DNA of 40,456 bases from Pseudomonadota bacterium (lineage in GTDB: Bacteria; Pseudomonadota; Alphaproteobacteria; SMXQ01): contig JADFJG010000018.1 of assembly GCA_022566265.1 (NCBI GenBank), positions 1 to 40,456 on the forward strand, read 5' to 3'. The position numbers were made by a program, and so were the translations under genes. This document shows, piece after piece, positions 39,823 through 40,456 of this stretch. How positions within the stretch are numbered: the first letter of the stretch is position 1; each line of letters opens with the position of its first letter. The notes under the pieces were generated by a model. It was not told the DNA's origin, did no database searches, and was given only the letters and a program-made list of their open reading frames with translations.

Positions 39823-40456
39823 ATGGTCCTCTCGGTTCTCACATATAACGCATCGAGCGGGTCGGATACCGCCGCCAGTGGTGCGGGTCCATCCACGGCG
39901 ATTACCGGATCGAGCGCCACCAACGGCGCAGGTAATATTGTCAATCTGGATGGCACTCCTGATCTGTCCGGGGTGGCGGTCAATGACATTATCTGGGTCA
40001 ACGTATCCGGGGTCAACATAAACCTTAGTCGGATAACAGCGGTCGATGATGGCGCTGATACTGTAACCACAGAAGACCTGACGGTGCTGGGTGGTGGGGT
40101 TACATGGGCCATCGGCGGCAAGCGCAAGACACTGGAAAACAACACCAGTAAAATGGATTGGGAAGACTCCAAGGCTGGCTGGCGGTTCGTCTTTGAGGCA
40201 GGAACTTATTCGATCACGAAAGACATAGACCCCGGAGTTGGTGACGACACCAATGGGCCAGTCGAGTTCGTATCCAGCGATCCCGGAGTGGTGTTGCCGA
40301 TCTTCGACATCACCACCAATATCCGCATCTTCAACCTAACCGTAGCCTGCAACATTATCATTGATGGCATCAAAGGCACGCGCAGTAGTGGAGGCTGGCC
40401 CGGTTCGGTACTAGTCCGATTAGCTGTCAGCGGCAATGTGTTACAGTTGCGCCGTT
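39823..40456 (+). CDS. phage-structural-like hypothetical protein (partial, runs off window end)
   Basis: Open frame not in ORF track: MVLSVLTYNASSGSDTAASGAGPSTAITGSSATNGAGNIVNLDGTPDLSGVAVNDIIWVNVSGVNINLSRITAVDDGADTVTTEDLTVLGGGVTWAIGGKRKTLENNTSKMDWEDSKAGWRFVFEAGTYSITKDID... Confidence 0.65.
   Translation, partial: MVLSVLTYNASSGSDTAASGAGPSTAITGSSATNGAGNIVNLDGTPDLSGVAVNDIIWVNVSGVNINLSRITAVDDGADTVTTEDLTVLGGGVTWAIGGKRKTLENNTSKMDWEDSKAGWRFVFEAGTYSITKDIDPGVGDDTNGPVEFVSSDPGVVLPIFDITTNIRIFNLTVACNIIIDGIKGTRSSGGWPGSVLVRLAVSGNVLQLRR

Overview
GC-rich alphaproteobacterial-type window. About 1-23.6 kb is a long, almost entirely minus-strand surface-polysaccharide locus with many ATGA/TGATG start-stop overlaps. 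It carries NDP-sugar enzymes (Gmd, several SDR epimerases/dehydratases, a DegT-fold protein with a predicted Lys->His active site, a HldE-like fusion in reversed domain order), three ThDP-dependent proteins (ALS-like, E1-alpha, E1-beta), methyltransferases, glycosyltransferases and a Wzm/Wzt-type ABC exporter. The regulatory head of the locus is the most interesting part: a sigma70-like promoter with two 15-bp palindromic operators drives a MarR/EPS-type wHTH-Rossmann regulator and then an RfaH/NusG-like antiterminator. Between the antiterminator gene and the exporter genes is an 11/12 match to the E. coli ops element (GGCGGTAGCGTG), placed directly after an 8-bp-stem hairpin and just before another. 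About 24-38 kb holds assorted chromosomal genes: flippase-like membrane protein, LpxD-like acyltransferase, SIS isomerase, pentapeptide protein, CREST/ceramidase-like protein, nitroreductase, Fic, SRPBCC, SSS symporter, DUF1127, EI24, a CtrA-like regulator with a perfect TTAA-N7-TTAAC box upstream, and an SGNH hydrolase-like protein. The last ~1.5 kb is a mosaic of truncated gene fragments (conserved hypothetical, pyruvate carboxylase, inverted glycosyltransferase) followed by a phage-structural-like ORF, and may be an assembly or amplification chimera. No CRISPR array, rRNA or tRNA was recognised. All family calls are from reading the translations; no searches were run.
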